The notes below the pieces were generated by a model. That model saw only the letters and a program-made list of their open reading frames with translations, did no database searches and had not been told where the DNA came from. Shown here in pieces: positions 14,506-14,661 of a stretch of 14,661 bases of DNA. Within the stretch, counting starts at the first letter, position 1. Each line of letters begins with the position of its first letter. The position numbers and the translations under genes are program-made. This DNA is from Firm-13 sp964579245 (GTDB lineage Bacteria > Bacillota > Clostridia > Saccharofermentanales > Saccharofermentanaceae), in the NCBI GenBank assembly GCA_964579245.1, contig CAZOFY010000058.1, positions 1 to 14,661 of the forward strand. The letters run 5' to 3'.

Positions 14506-14661
14506 GGGAACGAAAAAATACGGCCTAGAACGGCCAAAACCCGGATCTAGGCCGTATTTATGTGCCAGCGATAGGGTTGAGAACGAGATTTTACGGCCTA
14601 GAACAGCTAAACCGCGCATCTAGGCCGTATTTTCGCGCCGGCGGACGGCTCGGGAACGAGA
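14506..14661. repeat. 73-bp tandem repeat, each unit with a perfect hairpin, running off the edge
   Basis: Two full units (14506-14578 and 14579-14651) and the start of a third (14652-14661) share about 54 of 73 positions. The anchor GRGAACGA recurs exactly every 73 bp. In unit 1 the arms 14516-14529 and 14546-14559 are a perfect 14-bp inverted repeat. In unit 2 the arms 14592-14602 and 14619-14629 are a perfect 11-bp one. Both loops are 16 nt. The arm core ACGGCCTAGA is unchanged between units, whereas the linkers differ. No T tract follows, and the units lack CRISPR spacer structure. Confidence 0.8.

Noticed and set aside
14506..14661. CRISPR array
   Set aside because: The 73-bp units are adjacent with no short exact repeats and unique spacers, and no cas genes are near.

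Overview
The window reads as chromosomal DNA from a Gram-positive, Clostridia-like bacterium of roughly 50 % GC. The evidence is strong AGGAGG-type ribosome binding sites, TATAAT-type promoters, an oligopeptide-transport lipoprotein with a lipobox, and the carboxyspermidine route to polyamines. No rRNA, tRNA or clear taxonomic marker is present, so the assignment is an inference.

Left part (1-6828, all genes on the minus strand). A possible three-way-junction element sits at the left edge. Next comes a good rho-independent terminator and a small membrane protein built from two copies of a zinc-site plus membrane-hairpin unit. A complete oligopeptide/dipeptide ABC transporter operon follows, transcribed oppB-oppC-oppD-oppF-oppA. 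The four membrane and ATPase genes are tightly packed. oppA, encoding the binding lipoprotein, comes last after a 127-bp spacer with strong hairpins.

Middle (6829-12039). A 562-bp divergent intergenic region leads to an unrecognised two-helix membrane protein on the plus strand. Then come two paralogous PAS-GGDEF diguanylate cyclases, both on the minus strand, with a plus-strand reverse transcriptase (RT) gene between them. The RT is 418 aa with a YSDD active site. Its 5' leader, about 215 nt from an extended -10 promoter, folds into a compact structure: a long-range closing helix, a 6-bp hairpin and a 16-bp hairpin. The layout resembles defence-associated RTs with a dedicated non-coding RNA (DRT-type), but no family can be assigned from sequence reading alone. 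The RT and the second cyclase converge and overlap by 13 bp in a perfect palindrome. The cyclase terminator lies inside the last codons of the RT gene. This is the most interesting part of the window.

Right part (12040-14661). Two coupled genes, carboxynorspermidine/carboxyspermidine dehydrogenase and decarboxylase (nspC), convert aspartate semialdehyde plus a diamine into spermidine or norspermidine. They are followed by a gene-free tail. It holds a sequence recalling an insertion-sequence end, then a 73-bp tandem repeat in which every unit contains a perfect 11-14 bp hairpin. The array runs off the right edge.
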